64,000 nucleotides of DNA from contig VGTI01000019.1 of assembly GCA_016874735.1 (NCBI GenBank), forward strand, positions 1 to 64,000, read 5' to 3'. Numbering within the stretch: position 1 is the stretch's first letter; each line of letters opens with the position of its first letter. This stretch comes from Deltaproteobacteria bacterium. Lineage in GTDB: Bacteria > Bdellovibrionota_B > Oligoflexia > Oligoflexales > CAIYRB01. A program made the translations under genes and the position numbers. Shown in pieces: positions 27,157-35,557 of this stretch. A model generated the notes under the pieces. It saw nothing but the letters and a program-made list of their open reading frames with translations. It did not search any database and was not told the origin of the DNA.

Positions 27157-27186
27157 ACTTACCTCCCCAAATATAGTCCTAGGGTA

Positions 27187-28212
27187 TCATGGTTCCTCAG
27201 ATTCTCCCTCGGCACCAGTCATAAGTATCGCAGCATCCTGCTCATCAGCGCTGGGTGCAGGATCGGAAGCTAGGCGTGCACGCTCGTCCATCGCTTTTTG
27301 CCCTGACAGTGACCGCAGCACAATTTGCGCCCGATTCTTCAAGCTCTGATCGCGGTTGTGGGAGTTCTTAATAACCGCCACCAGGTAGGATTGCGCCTTG
27401 GCCTTATCATGAAAGCCGTTCTTGTAGACCAGAGCTAAGTTATACTGAGCGGCAGGGTTCTCTGGATGCTTCTTGAGCACGTCTTTGAAAACAGCGGCAG
27501 CCTCCCTAAATTCACCCGAGCGGGCCAGCGCCCGACCGTAACCTATTTGAGCCGCAGTACATGCCCCGCAGCGCTCAGCTACGGTTTTAAACACGGTCGC
27601 CGCACCGCGCGCGTTTCCTAACTCAAGTTGCAAACTACCGAGATTGAGGCCAGCAGCAATCTGCATGGGATCGTTATCCATCGCCTTTTGAAAGTAGTCT
27701 TGAGCCAACCTGTAATCATTCATCGTCGTCTTGTGCGCTAGCATTGCGGCCATGCCTTTGACGTTAAGCGCAAAGGAGTTACCTGGTTGAACCTGTTCCA
27801 GCTGCGCAGCATAGTAGGCAGCAAGATCGTACTGATGACTCATCGTGAGGGCCGCCGCCAGCATCGTTAATGCCCCAGGATCGCCGGGCGTACGGGCAAG
27901 TTTTGCCTTAGCCATGTTGACTACCAGCTCAGGCTCACCAGTTGCCAGGGCAGCCTGCGCCCGCGGCATCATGGCCTTGGCCTGGCGCTGATCTAACCAA
28001 TAATTTCTTGGGTGTGGTGCTAGGAGCGGATCACGGGCACCGATCTGACTGACCACGCCACTGCGTGCCACGGATGACTGCGGCATCACACCGCCCTCGC
28101 CAGCCGCACCGTATTGCGACGAGGTTGTGATACATCCAGCCAGCGAGAGGCTGGCAGTGACCAATGGAACCAGCCGCATTTTGACGATTAACTTACCTAA
28201 ATAATTATTCAT
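27187..28212 (-). CDS. TPR-repeat lipoprotein
   Basis: A 341-residue lipoprotein with lipobox SLAGCITT. Four to five TPR repeats occupy about residues 110-300 (for example NSFALNVKGMAAMLAHK and NPAAQYNLALVYKNG). The longer frame to 28290 is rejected: AAGGAG lies 6 bases before the ATG at 28212, and this start overlaps the previous gene by 8 bases, which indicates translational coupling. Periplasmic TPR lipoproteins of this shape occur in gliding (GltE/AglT-type), pilus-assembly and BAM-like complexes. The nearby PilT gene makes a motility or pilus link plausible, but this is not shown. Confidence 0.85.
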   Translation of the reverse strand: MNNYLGKLIVKMRLVPLVTASLSLAGCITTSSQYGAAGEGGVMPQSSVARSGVVSQIGARDPLLAPHPRNYWLDQRQAKAMMPRAQAALATGEPELVVNMAKAKLARTPGDPGALTMLAAALTMSHQYDLAAYYAAQLEQVQPGNSFALNVKGMAAMLAHKTTMNDYRLAQDYFQKAMDNDPMQIAAGLNLGSLQLELGNARGAATVFKTVAERCGACTAAQIGYGRALARSGEFREAAAVFKDVLKKHPENPAAQYNLALVYKNGFHDKAKAQSYLVAVIKNSHNRDQSLKNRAQIVLRSLSGQKAMDERARLASDPAPSADEQDAAILMTGAEGESEEP

Positions 28213-30979
28213 GGCCAGCTCCTTCATCGACGGACCACTGCACAAATCCATTACCAGTTGAGCCACTGACACGGTCACTCTGCCAATCACCTGCCGCCTG
28301 CCATAGAACGGCCTGTGTCGTATCTGGATCGCTATGGCCGTTTTGAACCATAGCCAAAGCTTTGGCGTCAGACTGCTGAGCCGTACTGGTCACATCGCTC
28401 ATAATCGCAGCCTGCTGAGACTTGAAGCGTGACACCACTTCTGGTGCCAAACTATCCTGTATCGATATGTCCTGAACATGCTCAGCAAAAGTCGCCGAGA
28501 GTTGCGAGAGCTTCATCATAGCTAGTGGGCAAAAGCTGGTGCTCCCAACATCACAGACGGCATTGTAAGCTTGGCGCACGGAACGGTAGGTACCATAATG
28601 TGACTTCAAAGTGGCTAGAGGATCCCGTAGCTCAAGATTATTAAAGCTTTTGATTGGGTCCTTGCTGCGTGCATTGGCTAAGATAAACCTAGTGCCTGCG
28701 AGTGACTCTTGTGCAATCTGACCAGAAAGTCCTTGCAGCTCACGCTCTATAGTTTGAACTTCCGCGAATTTACCCTGACTAGCCGCAACCTGCGCTCTGA
28801 CTGCTAGCGCCGACGCTTTGCCGTCATCCCCAACATCACCAGTACTGGCGATCTGTTTTGCCGTAGCGGCTGCGCGAACCATAGATCCACTGCGGCGCTC
28901 GATCTCCATGATTTGTACCAGTGCAGCTGACTTGGTTTGACTATCAGTGGCGTTTGCGACTGTAGCGTGTAGCACACTCAATGCACTGGCGTAATGGCCA
29001 AGTCCTACGTGTAGCGATGTCAGCTGATCCCGAATCTTTTGCGACTCCTGATCTTTTGCAAATTTAGCGAGAAAGCGCTCATAAAAATGTGCAGCCTGCT
29101 CCTCTAGGGCCATATTTTGTGACCATTCGCCACCGTTTAACATCGCTTGCCGGTAGTACCTTGACGTAGCAAATCGCTTGTCGAACGCCACCAGAGTGTT
29201 GATGGCCGCCGTATGCTCACCAGCACCGCGGTAGGCTGACGACAGGAGAAACATCGCTTCATCGCAGCGTTTGAATCTCGGAAACTGTTTAACCACTTCG
29301 ATCAACTTTTTCGTGGCGTCCTTATATTTTGATTCGCCGATGGCACCCTTACCTTGCTCGAGCAAGGCTAGGGCGAGGTGATCGGACGTGTCGATGGGCT
29401 TGCCGTGGTGAACAGCTGCAATTTTATGTTCCCGTACGAACCGCGCCATCTTCTCTAGTTCAGGCCAGTTTTGATCACCGGCGTATGCACTCAACATGTG
29501 GCCTGCTGCGTTGCCGGCATGTACGCCAGCTGGCTGGGACTTCAGTTGATCCTGCCAAAGCGTGTACGCATCGTCGCGACGCCCAAGGTCTACCATGAGT
29601 AAGCCCTGATGAGCCGCAATTTCCCAGCTCTTCTGCTGACCATTGCCAGATAGTTGCTGATAAAGACTCAGCAGCTCAGTCCGCGCATCTTCGTGCCCGT
29701 GTTTGGAGTCGTTCCAAGGCACTGTAAGTGGCCACGATGCGAGGATACTCTGAGCCCTAATAGCGGCAACCATGTAGGAAGTGCGGCTACCCTCTTGGGC
29801 ACTCGCAGCTAGCTCCTTATAGATAGCTACGGCCTCAGCGTACTGCTGACTTTTTTCGTAGAGCCCGGCCATTTTGGATTTAACACTTATCGATTCGCCG
29901 TCATCGGCCATTGACTTCAGGAGGCGATGAGCCATGGCGATGGCTTCGGCGCGATCGCGACGACTCGCTTTCTGACTCGCAGCACGAGTCATCGTGCCGA
30001 GGACAAATTGCTTGTGACGCTGAACCACCTCAGATGCGACAGACTTAGCTCGCGCCTCGTTACCGGACCCAAGTAACGATGGGTCCAAATAGTCCTTCTC
30101 CAGGGCAATCAACTGTGACTCATAAATGCCAGGTTTGTTGCTTTGCTCGCCCATGAGACGAGCCAAGTGCAGCGCCCGCATATCAAAATCAGCTCGTATC
30201 ACCGACCCTGAGGCGCCTGCAGTCAGTGCTTTGTATTTACGCAGTGCCGATTTGTAGTCCCTTGATTGTGCGTCAGCGATAGCTGACCTCTCAATCAGAG
30301 CTCTTCCTAAATTATCGTCACGTAGGAGACTTAAGCGAAAAGGCGGCTTAGCCCAATCAATCTTCGCTCCCTCAGCCATGCGCCAAAGGGAAATCGCATA
30401 GTGACCGGCTGCGATGCGATCAGCTTCGTCAAGGGATTGAGCACTCTGCAAGGCGCCCGCGAGTTGTGAGCGATAGGCCATGTTGGCGCCACCAAGGCGC
30501 GCACCGCCGGCTGTGAAACCAGCAGTGTGCCGGGCTAGCTGCAATTTCAGAGCTACCCTAGATTTCGTATCTACGGACGAGAGAGCAGCCCGCAGTTTTC
30601 CAGCTGCCGCGATGCGTGTGTTTTGAGCGCGCTGATCGAGGTCACGGAGCGCCACTAAGACTGAGTCTTGATGCTGAGATTGTAGCGACCGCAGCACTCC
30701 GGCCATAAAAGGCAACGACAGTTTCTTTTCTGGTAAGGAAACAATCGGTGCCATACCTTGCGCCGCAAAACTTTGTTCCGAGACGGCCTCACCGACCTCT
30801 ACTGAACTTGTAGCAGCGATTCCGATCACTAGTCCGACAACAGCTTTTATTAGATTCCACTTGTAACGCACAGCAACCTCACATAGCCAACCATAGTTCG
30901 CACCGAGAGCTGCAAGAGCCGTACCCACGTCAAACCAGTCATAATAGGCATTAGTTTCGAGGTATTCGGAGCCAGGCAT
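28205..30979 (-). CDS. Large TPR-rich protein with N-terminal membrane helix
   Basis: A 924-residue protein. A short cytoplasmic N-terminus is followed by one transmembrane helix (about residues 45-60, KAVVGLVIGIAATSS), then a long helical solenoid with many degenerate TPR-like units (for example RCDEAMFLLSSAYRGAGEH). It is therefore probably anchored in the inner membrane with most of its mass in the periplasm. Start 30979 is chosen because GGAG lies 7 bases before it; the frame extends to 31048. It is the first gene of an operon with the TPR lipoprotein and the protease lipoprotein. Size and context are compatible with a motility or secretion scaffold, but I cannot assign it. Confidence 0.82.
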   Translation of the reverse strand: MPGSEYLETNAYYDWFDVGTALAALGANYGWLCEVAVRYKWNLIKAVVGLVIGIAATSSVEVGEAVSEQSFAAQGMAPIVSLPEKKLSLPFMAGVLRSLQSQHQDSVLVALRDLDQRAQNTRIAAAGKLRAALSSVDTKSRVALKLQLARHTAGFTAGGARLGGANMAYRSQLAGALQSAQSLDEADRIAAGHYAISLWRMAEGAKIDWAKPPFRLSLLRDDNLGRALIERSAIADAQSRDYKSALRKYKALTAGASGSVIRADFDMRALHLARLMGEQSNKPGIYESQLIALEKDYLDPSLLGSGNEARAKSVASEVVQRHKQFVLGTMTRAASQKASRRDRAEAIAMAHRLLKSMADDGESISVKSKMAGLYEKSQQYAEAVAIYKELAASAQEGSRTSYMVAAIRAQSILASWPLTVPWNDSKHGHEDARTELLSLYQQLSGNGQQKSWEIAAHQGLLMVDLGRRDDAYTLWQDQLKSQPAGVHAGNAAGHMLSAYAGDQNWPELEKMARFVREHKIAAVHHGKPIDTSDHLALALLEQGKGAIGESKYKDATKKLIEVVKQFPRFKRCDEAMFLLSSAYRGAGEHTAAINTLVAFDKRFATSRYYRQAMLNGGEWSQNMALEEQAAHFYERFLAKFAKDQESQKIRDQLTSLHVGLGHYASALSVLHATVANATDSQTKSAALVQIMEIERRSGSMVRAAATAKQIASTGDVGDDGKASALAVRAQVAASQGKFAEVQTIERELQGLSGQIAQESLAGTRFILANARSKDPIKSFNNLELRDPLATLKSHYGTYRSVRQAYNAVCDVGSTSFCPLAMMKLSQLSATFAEHVQDISIQDSLAPEVVSRFKSQQAAIMSDVTSTAQQSDAKALAMVQNGHSDPDTTQAVLWQAAGDWQSDRVSGSTGNGFVQWSVDEGAGHE

Positions 30980-31222
30980 CAACAAGCTCCAGCTTATTTC
31001 TCTGGCGCCTGTCAACTTTGTTGACACTCGACCAGTGCGCCAAGCCACTCACCAGTTATCCGCAGATTTTGGTCATATCGCAAAAAATAGTCATATTGAC
31101 CGTGAAAATAATGATCTGAGATCCACCATTCGATCGAGTTAACTAGTGGGAGAGAGTTCAAATCAGAGTGTCCCCTAAATTACGGCGCAGCAACTGCCGA
31201 TGACGTCGTTGGAGGGTAAGGT
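30980..31222. promoter_or_regulatory. Divergent promoter region, pilT / TPR operon
   Basis: 243 bases separate the starts of the two divergent units. They contain no frame of interest. The plus-strand gene's ribosome site GGAGGG is at 31211-31216. No clear operator was found. Confidence 0.4.
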
Positions 31223-33193
31223 TTGGAACGTTTGAAGAAAATTCTACGCACAGCTCTCGCTGAACAAGCGATCAGCATCAGCTTGGTGAGTGGGCGCGAG
31301 CCAGAGCTCGTCACCGCAGCAGGCGTAGCTACACTACCGGGCGAACCAAAACTGACTGATGACTACCTGCAAAATCTCAAATCCTATCTTTTTAACAGCG
31401 TTCAAACGTCAAACCCGGCGGCAGGTCTGCTCGGCAGCTCACTACAAATTGCCAACGTCGGGCGCATCCAGCTCATCGCCAGAACCAAAGGCGCTCAAGC
31501 GATCCACTTATACTTACCGCCCGCTGGACAAGGTGCATTCGACCGCGATTGGCAGCAGTATAGTAAGCCCGAACCAGACAGCGCTGAGATTAGTTTCGGA
31601 TCGCTGGAAACCTCAGATCTGAACCCCTTCTTGCAGCCCACAGAACCCGATCTTGGCGACAGTGGGTTCATTCCTGCTGGACTTATGGGGAGCCAACCCA
31701 GTGTTGCGCCCGTGACGGCAAAGGCAGCAGTGGCACTCAGCTCTCAGGCGTCCGTTGCAAAATCTAACGTACAGCAAACACAACAGCCACAGTTTACAAT
31801 TCAGCAGGCCCAACAGGCCCAACAGATTCAACATGTGGTGGGACATAGCGCAGCCGTCGCGGTGCAGAGCAACAACCTACTGCGCATGCAAGCCGAGGAG
31901 CACACGGGCACGGGATCGCATCCCCATGCGACCGGATCGGGACTCCACAGCCAAGTAACCGGTTCCAGGTCGGTGGTGAAAGAACCACAGAGCATCGAGT
32001 TAAGCTACGGGCCGTTGATGATCGGAGATGCCGGCATTAGTGACGGGCGTAATCGTATCGATCAGGTGCTTGCAGAGCTGGTAAAGCGCAAGGGAAGCGA
32101 CTTGCATATGACCTGCGGTGAGCCGCTCTGTTTCCGCATCGACGGTGAAATCACCCGCATCACGCTAACGCCAAGCTCGCCAGCTGATGTTGAGGCTTAC
32201 CTGGCACCAATTATTCCCAAACGCAATTTAGCGGAGCTTGCATCGAGTAACGATACCGACTTTGCTTACGAGATTCGTAATGTTGGTCGCTTCCGTGTAA
32301 ACGTCTTTAGAGACAAGAACGGCATTGGCAGCGTTATGCGTCACATTCCGTCGCAAATTCTCACGGCCGAGCAGCTGAACTTACCACCGGCGATTACTAA
32401 GTTCTGTGGGCTCACCAAAGGCTTGGTCCTAGTAACAGGACCTACTGGTAGCGGTAAGTCGACGACCTTGGCAGCAATGATCGATCTGATCAACAAAAAG
32501 AGACCTGACCACATACTGACTATCGAAGACCCGATCGAATTTGTCCATCCGCAGCAAAAAGCGTTAGTCAATCAGCGCGAAGTCCATCGGCACACTGCGT
32601 CATTTTCACGAGCACTCAAAGCAGCCTTACGCGAGGATCCTGACATCGTGCTTATTGGTGAGATGCGCGATTTAGAGACTGTGGCAATCGCTATTGAAAC
32701 GGCCGAAACGGGGCACTTGGTGTTTGGCACCCTACATACGAATACAGCAGTATCGACGATCGATCGGATCATCGACCAATTCCCAACTGATAGACAGCAG
32801 CAAATCCGCATGATGCTTTCGTCTTCGCTCAAAGGTGTCGTCGCTCAAACCTTACTCCGTAAAAAGAGCGGTGGCCGCGTTGCAGCTCACGAGATTCTGG
32901 TCACCAGTGACGCCGTGTGCGCGATGATCCGTGAAGGCAAGAATCACATGATCGCCAACCACATGCAGACACAAAAACAGGACGGCAACATTCTACTGAA
33001 TGAATCGCTCTTTAAGCTCGTCCGTGAAGGCACAGTCGATGCCGAAGATGCCCTACGTAAAGCAGTCGACAAAAACGGTCTCGCCGACATGATGCGCCGT
33101 GCGGGCATTAACGTGGGCAGCCCCGCTATCGCGACGAATGCAGGCACACCACCGACACCACCGCCGCGGCCACCGGGGACGCCAAGTCGATGA
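31223..33193 (+). CDS. pilT: PilT-type ATPase with long N-terminal extension
   Basis: A 656-residue AAA-type motor of the type IV pilus retraction family. The C-terminal about 380 residues are a complete PilT: N-terminal PAS-like domain from about residue 278 (RKGSDLHM), Walker A GPTGSGKST (about 406), the Asp-box region TIEDPIEF, Walker B IVLIGEMRD and the His-box GHLVFGTLHT. Usual PilT proteins have about 345-370 residues. Here about 275 extra residues precede the core: a globular-looking first 100, then a Gln/Ser-rich linker. The C-terminal tail is rich in proline. The start is TTG with GGAGGG 6-7 bases upstream. PilT hydrolyses ATP to depolymerise pili; the extension may add a partner-binding site. 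Confidence 0.9.
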   Translation: MERLKKILRTALAEQAISISLVSGREPELVTAAGVATLPGEPKLTDDYLQNLKSYLFNSVQTSNPAAGLLGSSLQIANVGRIQLIARTKGAQAIHLYLPPAGQGAFDRDWQQYSKPEPDSAEISFGSLETSDLNPFLQPTEPDLGDSGFIPAGLMGSQPSVAPVTAKAAVALSSQASVAKSNVQQTQQPQFTIQQAQQAQQIQHVVGHSAAVAVQSNNLLRMQAEEHTGTGSHPHATGSGLHSQVTGSRSVVKEPQSIELSYGPLMIGDAGISDGRNRIDQVLAELVKRKGSDLHMTCGEPLCFRIDGEITRITLTPSSPADVEAYLAPIIPKRNLAELASSNDTDFAYEIRNVGRFRVNVFRDKNGIGSVMRHIPSQILTAEQLNLPPAITKFCGLTKGLVLVTGPTGSGKSTTLAAMIDLINKKRPDHILTIEDPIEFVHPQQKALVNQREVHRHTASFSRALKAALREDPDIVLIGEMRDLETVAIAIETAETGHLVFGTLHTNTAVSTIDRIIDQFPTDRQQQIRMMLSSSLKGVVAQTLLRKKSGGRVAAHEILVTSDAVCAMIREGKNHMIANHMQTQKQDGNILLNESLFKLVREGTVDAEDALRKAVDKNGLADMMRRAGINVGSPAIATNAGTPPTPPPRPPGTPSR

Positions 33194-33392
33194 TTGATAA
33201 ATAAAAATTATAATTTATCTCATAAAATTCTTGTTTTTAATCTAAAGACTTGCGCTAGGCTTAACACCGTCTTAACATAAGATTTACCTATACTTTCAGA
33301 TAAATAAGACTTCTTTAATTGCCAAAATCACTTGTTTTTGTTTACAAGCCTCGGCGATTGGAGCTGATATCTCATCTACGAAGGACGACCAC

Positions 33393-33704
33393 ATGAAAGC
33401 ACGACACATCATTTCCTCAGCACTCATTCTTATGTCTACGGCAGCTGCCGCAGGCCCCACCTTTGACCGCAGCACCTGGACCAGCTGGAGCGGTAAATGG
33501 ACCGGTGACTTCTGGACCCCGGGCAACTTTGGTACGAGCCAGTACATGACTTGCGTGGGCGTCGATGGTTCTGACGGCTCTCCTGAATACTGGGCCGCTG
33601 GCATGGGCGACGATGCCGCTCGCAACGCTTACCAGCAGACTCTCGATTGGGTAAACGTAGCGGACCGCAATGTTGCATACATCGAAGTTCACTGCGGATA
33701 CTGA
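33393..33704 (+). CDS. Small secreted protein
   Basis: A 103-residue protein with a signal peptide (to about STAAAA). The mature 83 residues are rich in Trp, Gly and Asp (FDRSTWTSWSGKWTGDFW) with two cysteines. I do not recognise a family. It is a single-gene unit with its own terminator about 20 bases after the stop codon, which suggests strong expression. Another small Trp/Gly/Cys-rich secreted protein lies at 50107. Confidence 0.72.
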   Translation: MKARHIISSALILMSTAAAAGPTFDRSTWTSWSGKWTGDFWTPGNFGTSQYMTCVGVDGSDGSPEYWAAGMGDDAARNAYQQTLDWVNVADRNVAYIEVHCGY

Positions 33705-33723
33705 TCATTATTCCGCGTTTCCC

Positions 33724-33775
33724 AGGTGAGGGCACCCAGTCCGCTAGCAGCGGATCAAGTGCCCTCGCCTTTTTC
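33724..33775 (+). terminator. Rho-independent terminator after the small secreted protein
   Basis: A 12-bp stem with one G-T pair (AGGTGAGGGCAC and GTGCCCTCGCCT) encloses a second small hairpin (TCCGCT/AGCGGA) and is followed by TTTTTCC. Confidence 0.92.
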
Positions 33776-33850
33776 CTGATCATCTAGTCATACCGCACAG
33801 ATTGCCGCTAGTTGATGGCACTGATACAATAAAACTGTTTATAGCGGGGA

Positions 33851-34846
33851 ATGACGTCGATGGGCTTTTCGATCATAGTTCCTGTTAAAGAGATCAACGC
33901 CTACATCCACGAATCCGTCCCGATCACACTCAGGCTCGATTACGATGATTTTGAAATCATCATCCTACCCAATGACCCGGTGGATGTTGCGAAGCTACCG
34001 GAATACCTAAGACACCCTAAGGTGCGTATCATCGCCTCAGGCCGCGTTAGCCCAGCGATCAAAAGGGATATCGGAGCACGCGCCAGTAGCTATGATTATC
34101 TCGCTTTCCTCGACGATGACGCCTATCCACGTAGCGACTGGCTCAGGGTCGCCGAGGCCACCTTTACTAGTCATCAAGTCGAGGCCCTTGGTGGCCCAGG
34201 AGTCACTCCTACGGACAGTTCTCTCGGAGAGCAGGCTTCGGGTCTTTTTTATGAATCTTTGATAGGGGGAGGTGGCCTCACCTATCGTTATAGGTCTGGC
34301 GCCAGCTCATTTTTTGTCGATGACTACCCCACGGTCAATTTGGTCGTAAAAAAGGCGGCATTTAACGCCGTTGGTGGATTTGACAACAACTACTGGCCAG
34401 GGGAAGACACAAAATTCTGCCTGGATTTAGTGAATGCCGGTTTTAAGATCCTCTATGTGCCAAATTTAGTGGTCTGGCACCATCGCCGGCAACTGCTATT
34501 CCCGCACTTAAAGCAAGTGGGTGGATACGGGAAACACAGGGGATATTTTGTCCGGATTTTCCCCCAAACCTCCCGCCGCATCACGTACTTTGTCCCTAGT
34601 ATATTCGCTATTGGTAACGTGGTGCTTCTCGTTTTATCTCTACTCTCACCGTTCGTGGCCAAAATTTGGCTAGCCGGGCTATCCCTTTATCTACTCGCCA
34701 GTGTCATCGACATTTTTCTCCGCACCCGCAGTCTGGTGCTCGGTATCCTAACCAGCTTCGTCACCTACTGTTCCCACATGACCTATGGGTTCATGTTTAT
34801 TCGAGGTCTCACATCGACCTCGCATTTCCGTAGTCAGCTCAGATGA
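33851..34846 (+). CDS. Family 2 glycosyltransferase with C-terminal membrane segments
   Basis: A 331-residue membrane-associated glycosyltransferase. The N-terminal GT-A fold begins with FSIIVPVKE and has the metal-binding motif FLDDDAYP, with GEDTKFCLDLVNAG further on as the acidic acceptor site. Three hydrophobic segments (from about residue 250) anchor it in the membrane. GT2 enzymes transfer sugars from nucleotide donors to lipids or polysaccharides. The start may be the ATG at 33851 or the one at 33860. The gene overlaps the open frame of the following flavin reductase gene, and the three genes to 37105 appear to form one operon. Confidence 0.87.
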   Translation: MTSMGFSIIVPVKEINAYIHESVPITLRLDYDDFEIIILPNDPVDVAKLPEYLRHPKVRIIASGRVSPAIKRDIGARASSYDYLAFLDDDAYPRSDWLRVAEATFTSHQVEALGGPGVTPTDSSLGEQASGLFYESLIGGGGLTYRYRSGASSFFVDDYPTVNLVVKKAAFNAVGGFDNNYWPGEDTKFCLDLVNAGFKILYVPNLVVWHHRRQLLFPHLKQVGGYGKHRGYFVRIFPQTSRRITYFVPSIFAIGNVVLLVLSLLSPFVAKIWLAGLSLYLLASVIDIFLRTRSLVLGILTSFVTYCSHMTYGFMFIRGLTSTSHFRSQLR

Positions 34847-34881
34847 GATGTCAGATGGCACCAATGAATCAAGGAGCACTT

Positions 34882-35532
34882 ATGCGATCCGGCTTACATA
34901 AAGTGATCGGTGTCGATCTCCTTACCGATCTCACCTACATGCTACGCCTCGAGCGAAACGACATGAGTTTTGTGCCTGGACAGTGTTTTAATCTCGGCAT
35001 TCCTGATACGGCTGTCAACCGCGAGTATTCCTCCTACTCTGGTATCTATGATGATGAGTTACAGTTCCTGATTCGCCAGGTAGAGGGCGGTCAGGTCAGT
35101 CCTAAATTCAGAAGTTTACGCGCCGGGGATATGGTTGAAGTAGATGGTGCTTACGGCATGTTCGTCATTGACCAAGATTTGGTCAAAACCCGCAAATTTT
35201 ACTTTATTGCTACAGGAACTGGTATCGCGCCTTTTCATTGCTTTGCAAAATCGTTTCGCGACCTCGACTACCAATTGATTCATGGTACGCGTTATGCCAA
35301 CGAATGTTACCACCGACAAGACTACGAACAAGGTCGCTACATCAATTGCGCCACTACCGAAAATAGCGGCGATTTTCACGGCCGCGTCACCGACTACTTA
35401 AAAATCAACCCGCCACCTATTGATGCCATGTTCTATCTGTGTGGTAACCGTAATATGATCAACGATGCCTATGACCTACTCAGGTCACGCGGCATATCTA
35501 GCAGTCAAATCATTACCGAAGTTTTCTTTTAA
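34882..35532 (+). CDS. Ferredoxin/flavodoxin-NAD(P)H reductase-like flavoprotein
   Basis: A 216-residue FAD-binding oxidoreductase. An FAD-type beta-barrel (FVPGQCFNLGIP, REYSSYSG for FAD) precedes an NAD(P)-binding domain (ATGTGIAPFHCF and YLCGNRNMINDAYDLL). Start 34882 has AAGGAG 5 bases upstream and is preferred to the ATG at 34843 that overlaps the preceding stop. It probably moves electrons from NAD(P)H to a flavodoxin or ferredoxin. The next gene encodes a radical SAM enzyme, which needs exactly such a reductant, so a dedicated electron supply is a reasonable inference. Confidence 0.87.
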   Translation: MRSGLHKVIGVDLLTDLTYMLRLERNDMSFVPGQCFNLGIPDTAVNREYSSYSGIYDDELQFLIRQVEGGQVSPKFRSLRAGDMVEVDGAYGMFVIDQDLVKTRKFYFIATGTGIAPFHCFAKSFRDLDYQLIHGTRYANECYHRQDYEQGRYINCATTENSGDFHGRVTDYLKINPPPIDAMFYLCGNRNMINDAYDLLRSRGISSSQIITEVFF

Positions 35533-35557
35533 AAGCTTTTCTGACAAAGGAGTGACC

